Both the position numbers and the translations under genes were made by a program. The notes under the pieces were generated by a model. The model searched no databases. It worked only from the letters and a program-made list of their open reading frames with translations, and was not told where the DNA came from. A stretch of DNA of 64,000 nucleotides, from contig NZ_PJBB01000003.1 in the NCBI RefSeq assembly GCF_002836595.1, positions 3,099,001 through 3,163,000 on the forward strand. Direction: 5' to 3'. Source of the DNA: Tenacibaculum sp. Bg11-29. GTDB lineage: Bacteria > Bacteroidota > Bacteroidia > Flavobacteriales > Flavobacteriaceae. This document shows, one piece after another, positions 35,423 to 43,696 of this stretch (positions are counted from its first letter, which is position 1; each line of letters starts with the position of its first letter).

Positions 35423-37762
35423 TTATTGACGCTTGGTGTAATCCCTATCTTTTCTATTTCGGTTTTTATCTGTAATATTTTTATTACCAAAGGATAAATT
35501 ATATTTAAAAGTTACATACAGATGTCTTGATGAAGGTGACTGAGAAACACTATTAAATGAAAATCCATTCACTTCCCCATAATTTGTTCTTTTTTTAGAA
35601 TCAAATATATCATTAACACGTAGTATTATTTGTCCTTTTTTATTAAAAAGGTCTTTACTAATAGCCAAGTCTGTATAAGAAAAGCCTTTTGTAGTGTTTT
35701 GTAACCCTACATTTTTAGGGCGAATCCCAAAATTTGCTTGAACACTTACGCCATTAAAGGGCTTAAAAGTGTTGTTAATATTGTATTCATGATTAAATGT
35801 TTTTGTATTTAAAAAAGACTGATTTTTAAATTTCTTAAAGTAATATGTTGCGTCAACTGTAGCATCCCACCAATTAAAAAGGTTTATTCGAGAATAAAGT
35901 TCAAGACCATAATTTTGTGATTTTCCAACATTGTCAAAATAATTTATGGCATTATTACCATTAATAGTTGTTACAAAAGTAATAACATCACTAACTCCTG
36001 TATAAAAAATAGAACTGTTTAAATTAAATTTCTCGAATTTTTTATAATAATTAAATTCCATTTTGTTTGCATATTCAGGTTTCAGGTCTGGGTTTCCAGA
36101 AAACTGAGAATATTGAGAAAAAGTGAATATTGTATTGCTTATATGCCATACACTTGGTCGCGAAATTCTTCTACTATAGTTTAATGATAATTTATGTCCA
36201 TTTTTATTAAATGACGCACTTAACGAAGGAAACAAATCTGTGTAGTCACTTTTTATCGTATTATCATTATTTTTTAGATTAAAAGCGGTGTGTTCTAATC
36301 GTAAACCTCCTTTTATACTTAAATCCCCAAATTGTCTATCATATACTCCATAAGCAGCGTATATCCCATCGTTGTATTTATAGTTTGTATTTGTTTGAGT
36401 TTCGGTTTGGGTAATCATATAGAAATTCTGAGATTTTTCTAAATTCCTTAATTCAGACCGTAACCCTAATTCTAAAGTGCTTTTTTCAGTGTTTTTATAA
36501 TAATCTAAATTTAAGGTAGTTATATTACTTGAGTCGATTAAATTGTCACCTTGTAATTCTGTAGTAGTAGAGTTATCTCTATCTGTTTTTCTGTCAGAGT
36601 TAAACTTAAAAGGAGAAAATGAATAATTTGCATCGGCTTCAATATAATGGTCAGAACCATTAAGCTCTTTTCTATAATTAATATTAAAATCATTATTATT
36701 ACCAGTACTTTTAGATTCTAATTTAAAGATTGAATTGGTAATAGTATTATCAAGTAAAGATGTTTCTATAATGTTATTTTTTCCACTACTTGCAAAGCTA
36801 TATTTAGATAAGCTTGCTGAAACTGAAAGTGCACTGGTACTGTCAATAAAAAAATCTAAACCACCTTTTAAATATGGTGTTTTATTAAATGATAATTGAT
36901 TTTGTTGATTTTCAAATTTTATAGATTCACGTTCGTTATTACTTATTTCTTTGGTGTCCCAAATTGATTTATTATAACTATAATTTACATACGTTTTTAT
37001 TTTTTTTGTGGCATAACTTATATCAATATTTGAGTTGGCTCTTAGCTCTTTACCTGTACCTATAGCTGTGGATAGATTTATTTTACCACCAATATTATAT
37101 TTTCTTTTAGTAATTATATTAATTATCCCTGATACTCCTGCAGCTTCATATTTGGCAGAAGGGTTTGTTATAATCTCAATTTTTGAAATAGCACTGGAAG
37201 GTATTTGCTGGAGTAATCTATCATTTGGTAACGATTGACTTTTTCCATTAACCAATATTTTTACATTCTGGTCACCTCGTAAACTTACGTTTCCATCAAC
37301 ACTTACTTTAACAGATGGTAGTTTGTTGAAAATATCTGTAGCTGCAGCACCTGATGACAATAAATCTTTGCCCAAATTCACTATTTTTCTGTCACTTCTA
37401 TGTTGTATCGTTGTTTTTTCGGCAATGATAACCACTTCATCAAGTTCACTTGCATCACTCTCTAATTGAATTGAAAACTGTTTTTTCTCATTGTTTTTTA
37501 ATTCAAAATCAGCACTATATTCTTTATATCCTAAATAATGAGTTTTTAATTTATAAGCTCCATCTTTTATGTTCTCTAATGAAAACTCTCCTTTATCATT
37601 TGTAATCACAGCTGTTACTATTGTTTCACCTTGGTATAATATAACATCTGCCCAAGAGATTATATCATTTGTTGTACCATCTGTAATTTTTCCTGAAATA
37701 CTATTTTGTGAGTATGTATTGATTACACATAATAATAGAATTAATTTAACTATTGCTTTCAT
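35423..37762 (-). CDS. Outer-membrane beta-barrel protein with carboxypeptidase-regulatory-like N-domain
   Basis: 779 residues. A signal peptide (KAIVKLILLLCVINTYSQ) is followed by a carboxypeptidase-regulatory-like domain (ISGKITDGTTNDIISWADV ... DGAYKLKTHYLGYKEYSADFEL), a plug-like region (AATDIFNKLPSVKVSVDGNVSLRGDQNVKILVNGKSQ ... ISKIEIITNPSAKYEAAGVSGIINIITK) and a long barrel ending in HLYVTFKYNLSFG plus a charged tail. This is the TonB-receptor-like outer membrane beta-barrel family common in Bacteroidota, whose ligands are rarely known. Divergent from a LytS/LytTR pair, which probably regulates it. Confidence 0.88.
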   Translation of the reverse strand: MKAIVKLILLLCVINTYSQNSISGKITDGTTNDIISWADVILYQGETIVTAVITNDKGEFSLENIKDGAYKLKTHYLGYKEYSADFELKNNEKKQFSIQLESDASELDEVVIIAEKTTIQHRSDRKIVNLGKDLLSSGAAATDIFNKLPSVKVSVDGNVSLRGDQNVKILVNGKSQSLPNDRLLQQIPSSAISKIEIITNPSAKYEAAGVSGIINIITKRKYNIGGKINLSTAIGTGKELRANSNIDISYATKKIKTYVNYSYNKSIWDTKEISNNERESIKFENQQNQLSFNKTPYLKGGLDFFIDSTSALSVSASLSKYSFASSGKNNIIETSLLDNTITNSIFKLESKSTGNNNDFNINYRKELNGSDHYIEADANYSFSPFKFNSDRKTDRDNSTTTELQGDNLIDSSNITTLNLDYYKNTEKSTLELGLRSELRNLEKSQNFYMITQTETQTNTNYKYNDGIYAAYGVYDRQFGDLSIKGGLRLEHTAFNLKNNDNTIKSDYTDLFPSLSASFNKNGHKLSLNYSRRISRPSVWHISNTIFTFSQYSQFSGNPDLKPEYANKMEFNYYKKFEKFNLNSSIFYTGVSDVITFVTTINGNNAINYFDNVGKSQNYGLELYSRINLFNWWDATVDATYYFKKFKNQSFLNTKTFNHEYNINNTFKPFNGVSVQANFGIRPKNVGLQNTTKGFSYTDLAISKDLFNKKGQIILRVNDIFDSKKRTNYGEVNGFSFNSVSQSPSSRHLYVTFKYNLSFGNKNITDKNRNRKDRDYTKRQ

Positions 37763-37866
37763 TTTATTTATGTTTTATGATGCAAACATATTTTGAATAA
37801 AAAGCTTAAAGAAGTTAAGTGTATTAACAACAATAATTAGGGTATAACAGATTGTTAACATACTGT

Positions 37867-37897
37867 TTTTCAAAAGTACTTGGTATATTTACGTTTG
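37867..37897 (+). promoter_or_regulatory. Bacteroidota-type promoter before the LytS-like kinase gene
   Basis: TAcgTTTG (37890-37897) matches the -7 consensus TAnnTTTG, with a T-rich -33 candidate (TTTT at 37867-37870) 19 bases upstream. The predicted transcript start near 37903 excludes the in-frame TTG at 37880 as start codon of the kinase gene, because it would lie inside the promoter. Confidence 0.5.
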
Positions 37898-37936
37898 TAC
37901 ATTACAAATACACTTTCGTACATTTACTTTTTAGAA

Positions 37937-38980
37937 ATGAGAGCTTTAAAATACTTTTGTTGTATGAAATATAATGACATGAAATATAACTTATCAATGA
38001 AACTAATAATTCATCTGTTCTTTTGGGTATTCTATTTTGTGGTTGTCTTTTTTTTAGAACCTTACTATGGCAATGCTACCATGAGTTGGATTGATAAGAT
38101 TGATGTAAAACTATTGCTTATTGTAGTGGGATTAACGTACATAAATGATCAGTTATTTCTTCCTTATTTCTTTAAAAATAAAAAATACATCACCTACAGT
38201 CTTTTAATAGTAACACTATTATTTTTAATTACTACAATCTACTGTTATTACATTATTGATTGCTCTTGTAGTTATGGTGCTTGTTTATCACAAAATTTAT
38301 GGAAATTTGTTTTACCAATCATTTTTCTATCTTTAATATGGATATTAATGTCCTTATTTGAAAAACAAAAGGAGTTAGAGAAAATCAATAAAGAACGATT
38401 AGAAATAGAACTTAAGTTTTTGAAATCTCAAATTAATCCACACGTACTCTTTAACAACCTTAATACTATTTATTCACAAGCAGTAAAAGGTGCAGATAAT
38501 GTTCCTGAAATGATTTTAATGTTATCTGAAAATTTAAAGTATATTCTTTATCAGAGTGAAACTAATATAGTGCCTTTAGAAAAAGATATTGATTTTATTG
38601 ATAATTATCTTGAATTTCAAAAAATGAGAACACAAGGAATAAACAATATCATCTATACAAAAAATATCGATTCATTAAACCATTCTATTGCTCCGTTATT
38701 GTTAATTGGTCTTATAGAAAACGCATTTAAACACAGTAGCTATAAAGAAAATTTATTAAGTGATATTGAAATAATAATTAATGTACAAAACGGAAAACTT
38801 CATTTTATTTGTAAAAATGAAGTTGATAATTCTCAAAATAAAACCAATACTGAAGGATTACAAATTGGTTTAAAGAATCTTAAGCAACGTCTTGATTTAA
38901 TGTATAAGGGCAATTATTCATTAGAAAAAATAGAAAATGAAAACAATTTTATAGCAGATTTAAAGATAACCTTAACATGA
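37937..38980 (+). CDS. LytS-type sensor histidine kinase
   Basis: About 347 residues from the ATG at 37937; later ATGs at 37964 and 37979 are also possible, and the in-frame TTG at 37880 lies within the promoter. Four hydrophobic membrane segments (e.g. LIIHLFFWVFYFVVVFFL and VLPIIFLSLIWILMSLF) precede a linker helix and the His-kinase domain with the phospho-acceptor in LKSQINPHVLFNNLNTIYSQ. The family usually reads INPHFLFN; Val here is a mild variant. The ATP-binding part has LIGLIENAFKHS and GLQIGLKNLKQRLDLMY. It overlaps its response-regulator gene by 4 bases. Confidence 0.88.
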   Translation: MRALKYFCCMKYNDMKYNLSMKLIIHLFFWVFYFVVVFFLEPYYGNATMSWIDKIDVKLLLIVVGLTYINDQLFLPYFFKNKKYITYSLLIVTLLFLITTIYCYYIIDCSCSYGACLSQNLWKFVLPIIFLSLIWILMSLFEKQKELEKINKERLEIELKFLKSQINPHVLFNNLNTIYSQAVKGADNVPEMILMLSENLKYILYQSETNIVPLEKDIDFIDNYLEFQKMRTQGINNIIYTKNIDSLNHSIAPLLLIGLIENAFKHSSYKENLLSDIEIIINVQNGKLHFICKNEVDNSQNKTNTEGLQIGLKNLKQRLDLMYKGNYSLEKIENENNFIADLKITLT

Positions 38981-39690
38981 ATTGTATAATAATAGAAGAT
39001 GAGATTCCTGCACAAGAAATCTTAATTACATATATCGGTAAAATACCAGATTTGGAAATTAAGGGCGTTTTTAATTCTGCGCTTATGGCAAACAAAATAT
39101 TAAAAGAAGAGCAAATAGATATTTTATTTTTAGATATTAATTTACCAAATATTTCTGGAATGAATTATTTAAAAACACTACAAAACCCTCCTTATGTAAT
39201 AATGACTACTGCATACTCTAATTATGCAGCTGAAAGTTTTGAATTTGATACTATCGTAGATTACCTAACAAAACCCTTTAGTTTCGAACGTTTTTTAAAA
39301 GCTATAAACAAAGTCGAAAATAGGCAATCAACTATAAAACCTATAAAATCAGACACTATTCAGATTACAAAAAATGAAGACTCTGTGTTTATTAATGTTG
39401 ATAAAACCTTGCATAAAATCAACCTTAATACTATTCTTTATGTACAGTCAGACAGGAATTATGTAACTGTAGTTACCGAAAACATTAGCCTTTCATTTAT
39501 TGATAGTTTAAAAAAATGGAATGACTATTTAATAGATGAACAATTTTTACAGATTCATAAATCATATATTATTAATCTAAATTATGTTGAAAAAGTGACA
39601 GGTAACCTTGTTTATATTAATAAACAAAAAATCCCAGTAGGAAGAACTTTTAAAGACGTTTTATTTGAAAAAATAAAACCTATTAATTAA
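38977..39690 (+). CDS. LytTR response regulator
   Basis: 237 residues. The receiver domain has CIIIEDEIPAQEIL, the phospho-acceptor Asp in IDILFLDINLPNISG, and TTAYSNYAAESFEFDTIVDYLTKPFSFERF with the conserved Lys. The C-terminal LytTR DNA-binding domain has LNTILYVQSDRNYVTVVTE and FLQIHKSYIINLNYVEKV ... IPVGRTFK. The start overlaps the kinase stop (ATGA), and the pair is divergent from the outer-membrane barrel gene. Confidence 0.92.
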   Translation: MNCIIIEDEIPAQEILITYIGKIPDLEIKGVFNSALMANKILKEEQIDILFLDINLPNISGMNYLKTLQNPPYVIMTTAYSNYAAESFEFDTIVDYLTKPFSFERFLKAINKVENRQSTIKPIKSDTIQITKNEDSVFINVDKTLHKINLNTILYVQSDRNYVTVVTENISLSFIDSLKKWNDYLIDEQFLQIHKSYIINLNYVEKVTGNLVYINKQKIPVGRTFKDVLFEKIKPIN

Positions 39691-39818
39691 TTTTGAATGA
39701 ATTATTGTATGCTGTCTCTTAAGAATAAAAAAAACGATGAGAGTAAATTATTAATCTATCAACTATTTTTCGGTACAGTATTTGTATTTTGACAGATTAA
39801 ATATTTATATAAAATAAT

Positions 39819-40076
39819 ATTAAAATTCTTTTAGCTTTTTTATTAGGAGGAGCAATAACAAGCTTTATTCTATTCAGTCAAATTCAAAACAGATATGATA
39901 TAGGCCATAATACAGGTCATCTTGATGGAGGTGTGGAGGTTATCTATTTCTTAAAAAAGAATATACAAAATGATTCGTCAAAAGAAATCACAGACTCTGG
40001 GAAATACCTGGATTTTAAAGATGCTAGAATTTCAGTTGTGGTAATTGATGGTATAGAAACTGTTGTAGTTAAGTAA
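39819..40076 (+). CDS. Small membrane-anchored protein with no ATG/GTG/TTG start
   Basis: An 85-codon frame begins after an in-frame stop with ATT AAA ATT CTT TTA and encodes an N-terminal membrane segment (ILLAFLLGGAITSFILF) followed by a soluble part (GHNTGHLDGGVEVIYFLKKN ... YLDFKDARISVVVIDGIETVVV). The composition is protein-like throughout, but no ATG, GTG or TTG is present at the start; the first codon that fits is ATT at 39819. Either translation begins at ATT, or the ATG was lost and this is a recent pseudogene. No family is recognised. It accounts for part of the long gap 39691-40509, together with repeat R6. Confidence 0.45.
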   Translation: MKILLAFLLGGAITSFILFSQIQNRYDIGHNTGHLDGGVEVIYFLKKNIQNDSSKEITDSGKYLDFKDARISVVVIDGIETVVVK

Positions 40077-40150
40077 CTATTTTTTTTACATACATCTTCT
40101 AATAATATGCAGAATATAATTAAAAAAACTTCAGTTCGAATTCTAAATAT

Positions 40151-40193
40151 AACAAGTGTATAGAAATTTATTTTTCTTAAATTTTATACTCTT
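40151..40193 (+). repeat. 43-base hairpin shared with 44509-44551
   Basis: Imperfect palindrome: CAAG-t-GTATA-g-AAATTTA ... TAAATTT-TATAC-t-CTTG, loop TTTTTCT. The same sequence recurs at 44509, and its left half recurs at 32819 in R4. It lies about 100 bases upstream of repeat R6, just as the other copy lies upstream of R7. Confidence 0.7.
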
Positions 40194-40269
40194 GTGGCTT
40201 ACTGACGAAATGCTTCTGTAAAAAAAATATAACGAGAATTTCCTAGCTAACATAAAGTTTAATTGAATT

Positions 40270-40590
40270 TAAAAGTTAGCTTTTATTTTGGCGTTGGCAA
40301 GCGTTGGATAATTGTGTTAAAAAAAAATACTGCGACAGCATAATTATTTTTAAAAAGCAATCGAGCGTTTGCGAGCGGCAATTTTACATAATGTCTAATT
40401 ATAGCTATCTAATGGATGATAACATTTGTATTATAATGTTCTGCGTTATGTAACTTTGCTTTGGTAAAAGCGAAGTTTTAATTACTTCTTTTCCTTTATT
40501 TTTTTCTAGTCAAATGTTTCTCTGCAATGTTAATGGAACACTCTTTTCATGAAACGACGATAGGAGAGTAGTGGAATGTGTGTGGAATGG
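40270..40590 (+). repeat. Dispersed structured repeat, copy R6
   Basis: The most complete copy. Opening block GTTAGCTTTTATTTTGGCG ... TTGGCAAGCGTTGGATAATTG; block ACTGCGACAGCATAATTA ... AATCGAGCGTTTGCGAGCGG; folded core 40386-40451 (outer ACATAA / TTATGT; inner ATTATA / TATAAT); second hairpin ACTTTGCTTT-GGTA-AAAGCGAAGT; a degenerate tail ATGAAACGACGATAGGAG ... GTGGAATGTGTGTGGAATGG. An apparent minus-strand ORF at 40510-40701 merely runs across this repeat and is not a gene. Confidence 0.85.
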
Positions 40591-40608
40591 AATGTTACTC
40601 CTTATAAA

Positions 40609-40642
40609 AATAAATCTGAATTCACATGAATCCAGATTTATT
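40609..40642. terminator. Hairpin between repeat R6 and the RidA-like remnant
   Basis: 14-bp arms (AATAAATCTGAATT / AATCCAGATTTATT) with one A-C mismatch and loop CACATG. It lies 4 bases past the stop of the short minus-strand frame at 40646-40750 and probably terminates the cupin operon. Confidence 0.6.
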
Positions 40643-40645
40643 AAA

Positions 40646-40750
40646 CTATGTATTAAAGTAGAAGATATGTTGAAAATCGGAAATGTAGTTAGCTTGAACA
40701 TATGCTAATTTGTCTTGCCATTTCCATGGATTAATAATTTTTCGTTCCAT
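40646..40750 (-). pseudogene. N-terminal remnant of a RidA-family gene
   Basis: A 34-codon frame starting MERKIINPWKWQDKLAYVQA. The opening (RKIINPW-WQD-.-.-VQAN) matches the N-terminus of one RidA/YjgF subfamily, whose members continue with a TLYCSGQ-type segment for about 130 residues. Here the frame ends after FYFNT, and the rest of the gene is absent, replaced by a hairpin and repeat R6. It is the last element of the MarR-controlled minus-strand group, 33 bases after the cupin gene stop. It could still be translated as a short peptide. Confidence 0.6.
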
Positions 40751-40783
40751 TTGTTATTTGTTTTAAGTTATATTCTTTACTAA

Positions 40784-41245
40784 TTATTCTATATAAACTA
40801 CTCCAAATTTTTCTTCAATTAATGCAAAGTCAAATTTTCCAGACTTTACTTGTTTACTAGTTTCTGCAAAAAAATCTTCAGCCCAATCCCCTGGAAATAT
40901 GTAGCTAATTAATTTTGCATCTTTATCTCCTGTATTTTTCATATAGTGTGATACTCCTTTTGGACAATGAATAGAGTCTCCTGCGCTAACCAAGACTGTT
41001 TCATTACCAATTTTAACTTCTAAATCCCCTTCTACAATATGGAAAGTTTGATCTTCCCATTTATGATAATGGTTAGGTACAAATCCATCAGGCTCAATAA
41101 TACCATCACTAATAACATATTCAGAATTTGTAGCCTCTTTACCAGCTATGATACCTATAAATTCATTTTCAGTCATCCAATACTTTTTAGCATCACTAGC
41201 TTTTTTTATTACTGTTTTTTTATTGGTCTTAATCAAATTTTCCAT
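40784..41245 (-). CDS. Cupin-domain protein
   Basis: 153 residues, single cupin fold. Cupin motif 1 is in GFVPNHYHKWEDQTFHIVEGDLEV (H-x-H ... E ... G) and motif 2 in DSIHCPKGVSHYMKN (P-x-G-x-x-H), giving a 3-His-1-Glu-type metal site. No signal peptide. It ends the intact part of the minus-strand operon 40784-43586. Cupins of this type include small-molecule dioxygenases, isomerases and sensors; the substrate is unknown. Confidence 0.85.
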   Translation of the reverse strand: MENLIKTNKKTVIKKASDAKKYWMTENEFIGIIAGKEATNSEYVISDGIIEPDGFVPNHYHKWEDQTFHIVEGDLEVKIGNETVLVSAGDSIHCPKGVSHYMKNTGDKDAKLISYIFPGDWAEDFFAETSKQVKSGKFDFALIEEKFGVVYIE

Positions 41246-41247
41246 TT

Positions 41248-41757
41248 TTACTTTTTTAAGTATTTAGTTTCACACATCGCTATTATTACTACTATTGGAG
41301 TAAATATTAATGCTAAAAACCCTGCATAACTTCCTTTTATGATGATGTAATATTTTAAAGATAAAAGGGTAGCATTTGTCACTTCAAGAAGCAAGAATAA
41401 TAATGGTATAAAGACAAGAGTTATTACAATAGCAACTAATAAGCTTCCTAAAAAAGGACGCTGCATCGATTTTTTTAAGATTGAATTGAACCATTCAATT
41501 TCTAACGGTTGTAGTTTCCCTGACTTTACTGCTTTATGCGTCATTTTAGAAACTAACAAAGAAGTCATAAAGACTAACATGAAAGTGGTCATTATTAAAT
41601 CAAAAGCAAAACTATTTTCACCCCATAAATTAAGTTTATCAGCAGATTTAAAAACGACCCATCCCATAAGAGAATTCATAATAATATTCATGAGCACTCC
41701 CATAGTTGTTTGCTGTAAAAAGATATATTTTTTCTGCTTTTTAGATAATGAGATCAT
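41248..41757 (-). CDS. Four-helix integral membrane protein, unrecognised
   Basis: 169 residues with about four membrane segments (VLMNIIMNSLMGWVVF, FDLIMTTFMLVFMTSLLV, LGSLLVAIVITLVFIPLLFLL, AGFLALIFTPIVVIIAM) and a charged loop between the second and third. No conserved catalytic motif is seen. It lies 2 bases before the cupin gene in the MarR-linked operon. Function unknown. Confidence 0.75.
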   Translation of the reverse strand: MISLSKKQKKYIFLQQTTMGVLMNIIMNSLMGWVVFKSADKLNLWGENSFAFDLIMTTFMLVFMTSLLVSKMTHKAVKSGKLQPLEIEWFNSILKKSMQRPFLGSLLVAIVITLVFIPLLFLLLEVTNATLLSLKYYIIIKGSYAGFLALIFTPIVVIIAMCETKYLKK

Positions 41758-41771
41758 AATTTGTGTCTATA

Positions 41772-42515
41772 TTAAAAATTAAGCGTTAAACCTGGAGTTA
41801 AAACGGAGTTGGTTTTTTCTGCCATAGGGACTTCTTTGCTATTATGCCAGACGCTATATGATATGTTAAATTTTAATGATTTACTTATATCAAAGAATAC
41901 ATCTAAACGACTTTCAATACCACTATAATCACTATCCGAGAATGATAAATATGTGTCAATTGAATATCTAATACCCATAGTTTTTGTTACAGGAAAATGT
42001 GAACGCAACCTAAGACCTGTACTGGCAGATTCATGCTTATTAAATGGAGCAAATTTCACAGCCATATAGCCAACATAAATCCCTAAATCGACATAGTTTT
42101 GCTCTGATTTTTGATGAATGTTCCAAGCGACACCAGGACCAGTTAGAAAAGCGTAATCGAGTGAATAAGAGTTTGCTTTTGATATATTTACCGAATAGGT
42201 AAAGTAAAGTTTATTATGTTCTTTTAAGTTGTAACTAGCATGAACATAGTAATCACTATCTAATTCAAAATCTTCAACAGATAAGAATTTATAATTTAAT
42301 CCTAAGTTTAATCGATTGTTATTTTTCTTGAAATTTATTTCTCCTCTTCCTGTTAATAATGTTTCATCTATAGTACCTGTTTGAAAATTAGCCATTAGTG
42401 ATAATGAACCATCCACTTTCAAAGAATCTTTTACAGTAGTTAATCCTTCGGTTTTTTGACTAAAAGTGTAGCCTGATAAAAATAAAAAAATAATGACTAA
42501 TATTCTTAGATGCAT
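41772..42515 (-). CDS. Predicted outer-membrane beta-barrel protein (DUF481-like)
   Basis: 247 residues. A signal peptide (LRILVIIFLFLSGYTFS, cleaved near Q20) is followed by many alternating aromatic strands (LSLMANFQTGTID, NRLNLGLNYKFLSVEDF, HNKLYFTYSVNISKA, LRLRSHFPVTKTMGIRYSIDTYLSF) and a terminal TPGLTLNF with C-terminal Phe, as in small outer-membrane barrels. The ETLLTGRGEINFKK stretch resembles DUF481 proteins; this assignment is tentative. It lies 13 bases after the DoxX-like gene. Confidence 0.75.
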   Translation of the reverse strand: MHLRILVIIFLFLSGYTFSQKTEGLTTVKDSLKVDGSLSLMANFQTGTIDETLLTGRGEINFKKNNNRLNLGLNYKFLSVEDFELDSDYYVHASYNLKEHNKLYFTYSVNISKANSYSLDYAFLTGPGVAWNIHQKSEQNYVDLGIYVGYMAVKFAPFNKHESASTGLRLRSHFPVTKTMGIRYSIDTYLSFSDSDYSGIESRLDVFFDISKSLKFNISYSVWHNSKEVPMAEKTNSVLTPGLTLNF

Positions 42516-42527
42516 AGTACAGAGATT

Positions 42528-42917
42528 TTAGTTTGATTTTAATTGAAAAATTTGCTTATAAGAATCTTTATATAAAACAAATAAAGTTACGTTAAGTATT
42601 AATGCTAATAAAGAGCCTCCAATACCTGGTAAGTCTAAGGCTAAGTGAAATAGAAAGGCATTTAATATTATAGGGAAAATAAGTATTAAAGCTAATGAGG
42701 TATAACGGTTGATTAATAGTAAAACTCCTACGCCTACTTCTAAAATTCCTACAATTGGCATAATATATCCTGCTTTTAGCAATGCTCCTAAAAATTCACC
42801 ACCTTCAGGTGTTGGTGCTGGCAGCGGCATAAATTGAAAAATTCCATTTAGACCAAAAAAAGCCAAAAATGCTCCATAAATAATTCTGATTACTGTTTTT
42901 GTTTTGCTTGTTTTCAT
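42528..42917 (-). CDS. DoxX-like membrane protein
   Basis: 129 residues with four membrane segments: IRIIYGAFLAFFGLNGIFQF, the GALLKAGYIMPIVGILEVGVGVLLL core, SLALILIFPIILNAFLFHLAL and GGSLLALILNVTLFVLY. Length, topology and the G-x-x-x-F-G-L-N-G start fit the DoxX/DUF6790-like group of quinone- or redox-linked membrane proteins. Part of the MarR-controlled operon. Confidence 0.8.
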   Translation of the reverse strand: MKTSKTKTVIRIIYGAFLAFFGLNGIFQFMPLPAPTPEGGEFLGALLKAGYIMPIVGILEVGVGVLLLINRYTSLALILIFPIILNAFLFHLALDLPGIGGSLLALILNVTLFVLYKDSYKQIFQLKSN

Positions 42918-42953
42918 TTTTAAATATTTACTTGTTATTAGATTTATTAATTT

Positions 42954-43586
42954 TTAAAGCCAAAGCATGATAAAACCACCATAATTGGTATTTACGATAC
43001 CTTGAGGGCCTATATACTCGAAGTTAATAGCTGGACCGATACTGAAATTTTTATGCTTTGCACCAACTCTCCAATTATGATAACTATACACATGTTGCTT
43101 ATTAAAGTCTGTTAGTGCTTGTACTCGAAAAAAGGGTTGAATTTTTTTGCCATTATTAGGGTGCCATTCAAAAAAGGAGAACAATTCAAAAAACCCATCC
43201 TTATGTATTTCAATACTAGGCTGAATGAATAGACTTATCTTTTTATTAAATAAGCCATAGGAAGTAGCCAATAATGTTCTAAAACCTGATGCTGTATTTA
43301 ATCTTGTACCTGCTCCTATATTAAAATGATTAGTAAGCTTGTACGTAATCATTGCTTCTGTATTTATAGAATTTGGTGCGGTTTTTTCGTGATTAACTTT
43401 GTATGCCAATTGTGAAAAGAAACCAAACCTACTTCCTTCAAAAAGTGGGCGGTTAATTGAAAACTGAAATCTGTATGCTTCATTTCCTACCATTAATTCT
43501 AATGGTATAGGTGGTTTTTTCTCTAAGTCTTGCGCATTTGCGAAAATATTTAGAAGTATAAACGGTATGATAATCAAGTGTTTCAT
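42954..43586 (-). CDS. Secreted or outer-membrane protein, unrecognised
   Basis: 210 residues with a signal peptide (KHLIIIPFILLNIFANAQ). The mature part has barrel-like alternating strands (YRFQFSINRPLFEGSRFGFFSQLAYKV, FNIGAGTRLNTASGF, KISLFIQPSIEI, WRVGAKHKNFSIGPAINFEYIG) and ends GGFIMLWL. It is the first gene of the minus-strand operon whose promoter is overlaid by the two MarR-type operators. Function unknown. Confidence 0.75.
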   Translation of the reverse strand: MKHLIIIPFILLNIFANAQDLEKKPPIPLELMVGNEAYRFQFSINRPLFEGSRFGFFSQLAYKVNHEKTAPNSINTEAMITYKLTNHFNIGAGTRLNTASGFRTLLATSYGLFNKKISLFIQPSIEIHKDGFFELFSFFEWHPNNGKKIQPFFRVQALTDFNKQHVYSYHNWRVGAKHKNFSIGPAINFEYIGPQGIVNTNYGGFIMLWL

Positions 43587-43627
43587 GCTGTTTTGCAGTC
43601 TAATAATATATATTAATAATTAAAGAG

Positions 43628-43692
43628 TTGACTATTCAACACTACAAATCTAGAAAAAAGTATTGAATACTCAACACTTTTTTTTAGATTTG
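43628..43692. promoter_or_regulatory. Divergent promoters with two MarR-type operators
   Basis: Two near-identical sites, TTGActatTCAACACT (43628-43643) and TTGAatacTCAACACT (43663-43678), each an inverted TTGA-N4-TCAA, have centres 35 bp apart. Rightward promoter: TTG at 43663-43665, 19 bases, TAgaTTTG at 43685-43692, ending 4 bases before the marR ATG, so the mRNA would be nearly leaderless. Leftward promoter: GTTG (complement of 43672-43675), 19 bases, TAgaTTTG (complement of 43645-43652), with a start near 43639 inside the first site. Site 2 overlaps both -33 elements. Autorepression plus repression of the divergent operon is inferred. Confidence 0.65.
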
Positions 43693-43696
43693 CGAT

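Noticed and set aside
40510..40701. Minus-strand ORF of 63 codons
   Set aside because: It runs through the tail of repeat R6 and the following hairpin, with no protein-like features; a different frame at 40646-40750 carries the RidA-like remnant.
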